Source: an uncultured Phascolarctobacterium sp. (GTDB taxonomy: Bacteria > Bacillota > Negativicutes > Acidaminococcales > Acidaminococcaceae). From it: a DNA stretch of 7,689 nucleotides. The stretch covers positions 1 to 7,689 of the forward strand of contig USBG01000074.1 in NCBI GenBank assembly GCA_900552855.1, written 5' to 3'. Positions 6,014 to 7,689 of this stretch are shown here, one piece after another. A program made the translations under genes and the position numbers. Each line of letters starts with the position of its first letter. Position 1 is the first letter of the stretch. The notes beneath the pieces were generated by a model, which did no database searches, was not told where the DNA came from, and saw only the letters and a program-made list of their open reading frames with translations.

Positions 6014-6031
6014 AACCTATTTCTACAGCTA

Positions 6032-6916
6032 TCATTCATTTTCTAGTAAATTAGGTATTCTATTAAAAATACGCAAGGCATTCTCAAAGAACACCTTTTC
6101 ATGATACCTTTCAGGAACAATATAGCTAATTAATCTTATGTATGTAGGAATATTTACCAAAGGCCAGTCACTACCATACATTATTCTAGAATAATCACCA
6201 AAATAATTCAGACTATCATGAAGCTTACGCCAAATGCTCTTAAATTGGTGGTAGATAACGAGAGGCTTAGGACATCCCTCTAATAGTCCTGACAAATCAA
6301 TACTTACATTAGGATTCTTCCCTGCTACTTCAGCTGCATCTAAAAACCATGGACATCCGCAATGAGCAATAACAAAATTTACATTACGAAAATTTACAGC
6401 TGCATCATCAATTGTCAACGGATGAGAATACTTTAAAAGTCCATCGGGTCTAGCCGTATCGCCAGTATGAATGACTACAGGCACATTATAGGCCTCTGCT
6501 AGCTCAAATAAAGGCCAATGCCTTTTATCATTAACATAAACTGGCTCATAACCAGGATAAAGCTTTAAACCTAAACAATGCTCTTGTTTTAGATAATATT
6601 CGAACTCTAAAGCAGTTTTTTCAGCATCAGCGCCAAGCATTTCCTGACTGCGTACACCTAAGCAATAGCCCATATTTTTAGGCTGATTATATTTTTCTTC
6701 ATTGAACGAACCAGATAAATCAATTAGCCTAGGAGCAACACCACCAAAACGAGAGCTAGTATACATAGTATTACCCATAGCAACAGAAAATACTATATTA
6801 TTCTCCTGACAAATTTGCTTCCAGCAATCTGCAGTATTAGTATATCCAGCTCTTTGAGCAACATTCACAAAGCCTTCTTTGTTGTAGTAATGCATATGTG
6901 CGTCAATAATCTTCAT
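6032..6916 (-). CDS. Amidohydrolase-2 family metal-dependent hydrolase
   Basis: The 294-residue product is a TIM-barrel hydrolase of the amidohydrolase superfamily, close to the Amidohydro_2 (PF04909) group, whose members hydrolyse or decarboxylate ring compounds and lactones in the cytosol. Visible metal and catalytic residues run in the right order: DAHMH with H7 and H9, H150 in VVIHTGD, H185 in VIAHCG, and D250 in YGSDWP. K118 in LGLKLYPGYEP is on strand 3 or 4 but I cannot say it is a metal ligand. The end FENALRIFNR (277-286) is typical of the group. The length fits. TGAGG at 6929-6925, eight bases before the ATG, sets the start. It follows the NCS2 permease gene by 17 bases and precedes the unknown gene by 20, so co-transcription is likely. 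The permease suggests a nucleobase-like substrate, but this is inference and the substrate is unknown. Confidence 0.86.
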   Translation of the reverse strand: MKIIDAHMHYYNKEGFVNVAQRAGYTNTADCWKQICQENNIVFSVAMGNTMYTSSRFGGVAPRLIDLSGSFNEEKYNQPKNMGYCLGVRSQEMLGADAEKTALEFEYYLKQEHCLGLKLYPGYEPVYVNDKRHWPLFELAEAYNVPVVIHTGDTARPDGLLKYSHPLTIDDAAVNFRNVNFVIAHCGCPWFLDAAEVAGKNPNVSIDLSGLLEGCPKPLVIYHQFKSIWRKLHDSLNYFGDYSRIMYGSDWPLVNIPTYIRLISYIVPERYHEKVFFENALRIFNRIPNLLENE

Positions 6917-6933
6917 AATTACAGCCTCATTTA

Positions 6934-7689
6934 TTAATGAATTTCATCCTTATCTACTGGCAGCAGTATATTTAATGCCATAGCAACAATGAATACCACC
7001 GCTACGCAGTTTTCTGCAAATACATTCTTAATCAGGTTGGGGAAGATTTTAAATATAGCAGGGTTTTGAGTAAAACCAATACCAATACTAAGAGCTAAGG
7101 AAGCAATGGTTACATTACGAGTAGAATAGCCACAGCCTGCAATCATCTGCACGCCACTCACCACTATGGAGCCAAACATCATTAAGGTACAGCCACCTAA
7201 AACAGATTCTGGCAAGGATGCCAGCAACACACCTAATGCAGGGAACAAACCGGATAAAATCATGATTATTGCACCAGTCATGATTGCAAAACGATTTACG
7301 ACCTTAGTCATTGCAATTAAACCTACATTCTGGCTGAAGGAAGTAATAGGCATACAACCAAAAACAGAAGACAAGCTACTAATAATACCATCACAGGTAA
7401 TAGAGCCTGCAACCTCTTTTTCCGTAACATTACGCTTCAAACCAATTGCGGTCATTGCAGATGTATCGCCAATGGTCTCTGTTGCAGAAACAAGAAAAAT
7501 AAGGAAAAAGGCAAAAATAGCATCTGGATGAAACTCCATGCTAAACGGCATCAGCTTAGGAATAGCGATAAGAGGTACCTCTGTTATACGACTCAGATTT
7601 ACCATTCCCATAAAATAAGCAACTACATAGCCTACTACTAAACCAAACAGCACTGACAGCTGTTTATAAAAGGACTTTGCAACAATATT
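6934..7689 (-). CDS. NCS2-family nucleobase permease, C-terminal part (cut by window edge)
   Basis: The frame is open from the right edge to TAATAA at 6936-6931, giving 251 residues. A GTG at 7653 could mark a start but lies within conserved permease sequence (KSFYKQLSVLFGLVVGY), so the gene begins outside the window and lacks perhaps 180-200 residues here. It is an integral membrane symporter for purine or pyrimidine bases of the nucleobase-cation symporter-2 family. In visible numbering, the TM8 segment ATETIGDTSAM has E71 and D75, TM9 has D100 in CDGIISS, and the family signature QNVGLIAMTK runs 120-129. These match the substrate- and proton-linked Glu, Asp and Gln known from E. coli XanQ. 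Gln-Asn suggests xanthine or urate rather than uracil, though Lys129 blurs this. Several hydrophobic spans follow, to VVFIVAMALNILLP. It is probably the first or an early gene of the set with the amidohydrolase. Confidence 0.9.
   Translation of the reverse strand, partial: NIVAKSFYKQLSVLFGLVVGYVVAYFMGMVNLSRITEVPLIAIPKLMPFSMEFHPDAIFAFFLIFLVSATETIGDTSAMTAIGLKRNVTEKEVAGSITCDGIISSLSSVFGCMPITSFSQNVGLIAMTKVVNRFAIMTGAIIMILSGLFPALGVLLASLPESVLGGCTLMMFGSIVVSGVQMIAGCGYSTRNVTIASLALSIGIGFTQNPAIFKIFPNLIKNVFAENCVAVVFIVAMALNILLPVDKDEIH

Noticed and set aside
7166..7531. 121-codon open frame on the plus strand opposite the permease
   Set aside because: It is an antisense shadow of a conserved membrane protein; its composition mirrors the hydrophobic codons of the other strand.

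Overview
The window is a compact, AT-rich stretch of bacterial chromosome. It looks like an anaerobic Firmicute, and I lean towards a Negativicutes gut genus such as Phascolarctobacterium or Acidaminococcus. That lean is an inference from low G+C, purine-rich Shine-Dalgarno sites, a FabK-type enoyl reductase, and a dihydroxy-acid dehydratase that looks like the oxygen-labile [4Fe-4S] type. There are no mobile-element genes, tRNA or rRNA genes, or CRISPR repeats. Most of the window is housekeeping metabolism.

Layout. Positions 1-75 (-) hold the first 25 codons of a YbaK/EbsC-like aminoacyl-tRNA deacylase that runs off the left edge. It is divergent from nadE (240-2141, +), a glutamine-dependent NAD+ synthetase, and the two promoters appear to share one -10 segment near 120-126. 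nadE converges on fabK (3142-2198, -), an FMN-dependent enoyl-ACP reductase, with a two-way terminator between them. fabK is divergent from ilvD (3470-5143, +), the dehydratase of valine, leucine and isoleucine synthesis. Their 327-bp intergenic region has a strong promoter for ilvD, a good -10 for fabK, and several perfect dyads that could be operators or RNA hairpins. ilvD ends at a classic terminator and is followed by a second, two-way hairpin terminator.

The right third is a minus-strand gene set with tight spacing. It contains an NCS2-family nucleobase permease (6934 to beyond the right edge; its N-terminal part is outside the window), an amidohydrolase-2 family metal-dependent hydrolase (6916-6032), and a 232-residue soluble protein of no family I recognise (6011-5313). 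Gaps are 17 and 20 bases, and a 15-bp hairpin terminator closes the set. A transporter for a ring-shaped base, a hydrolase able to open or decarboxylate such rings, and an unknown protein form the least conventional unit here and the best candidate for an undescribed small pathway.

Genes for nucleotide cofactors, fatty acids and branched-chain amino acids sit side by side as separate transcription units. I see no evidence that they form one system.
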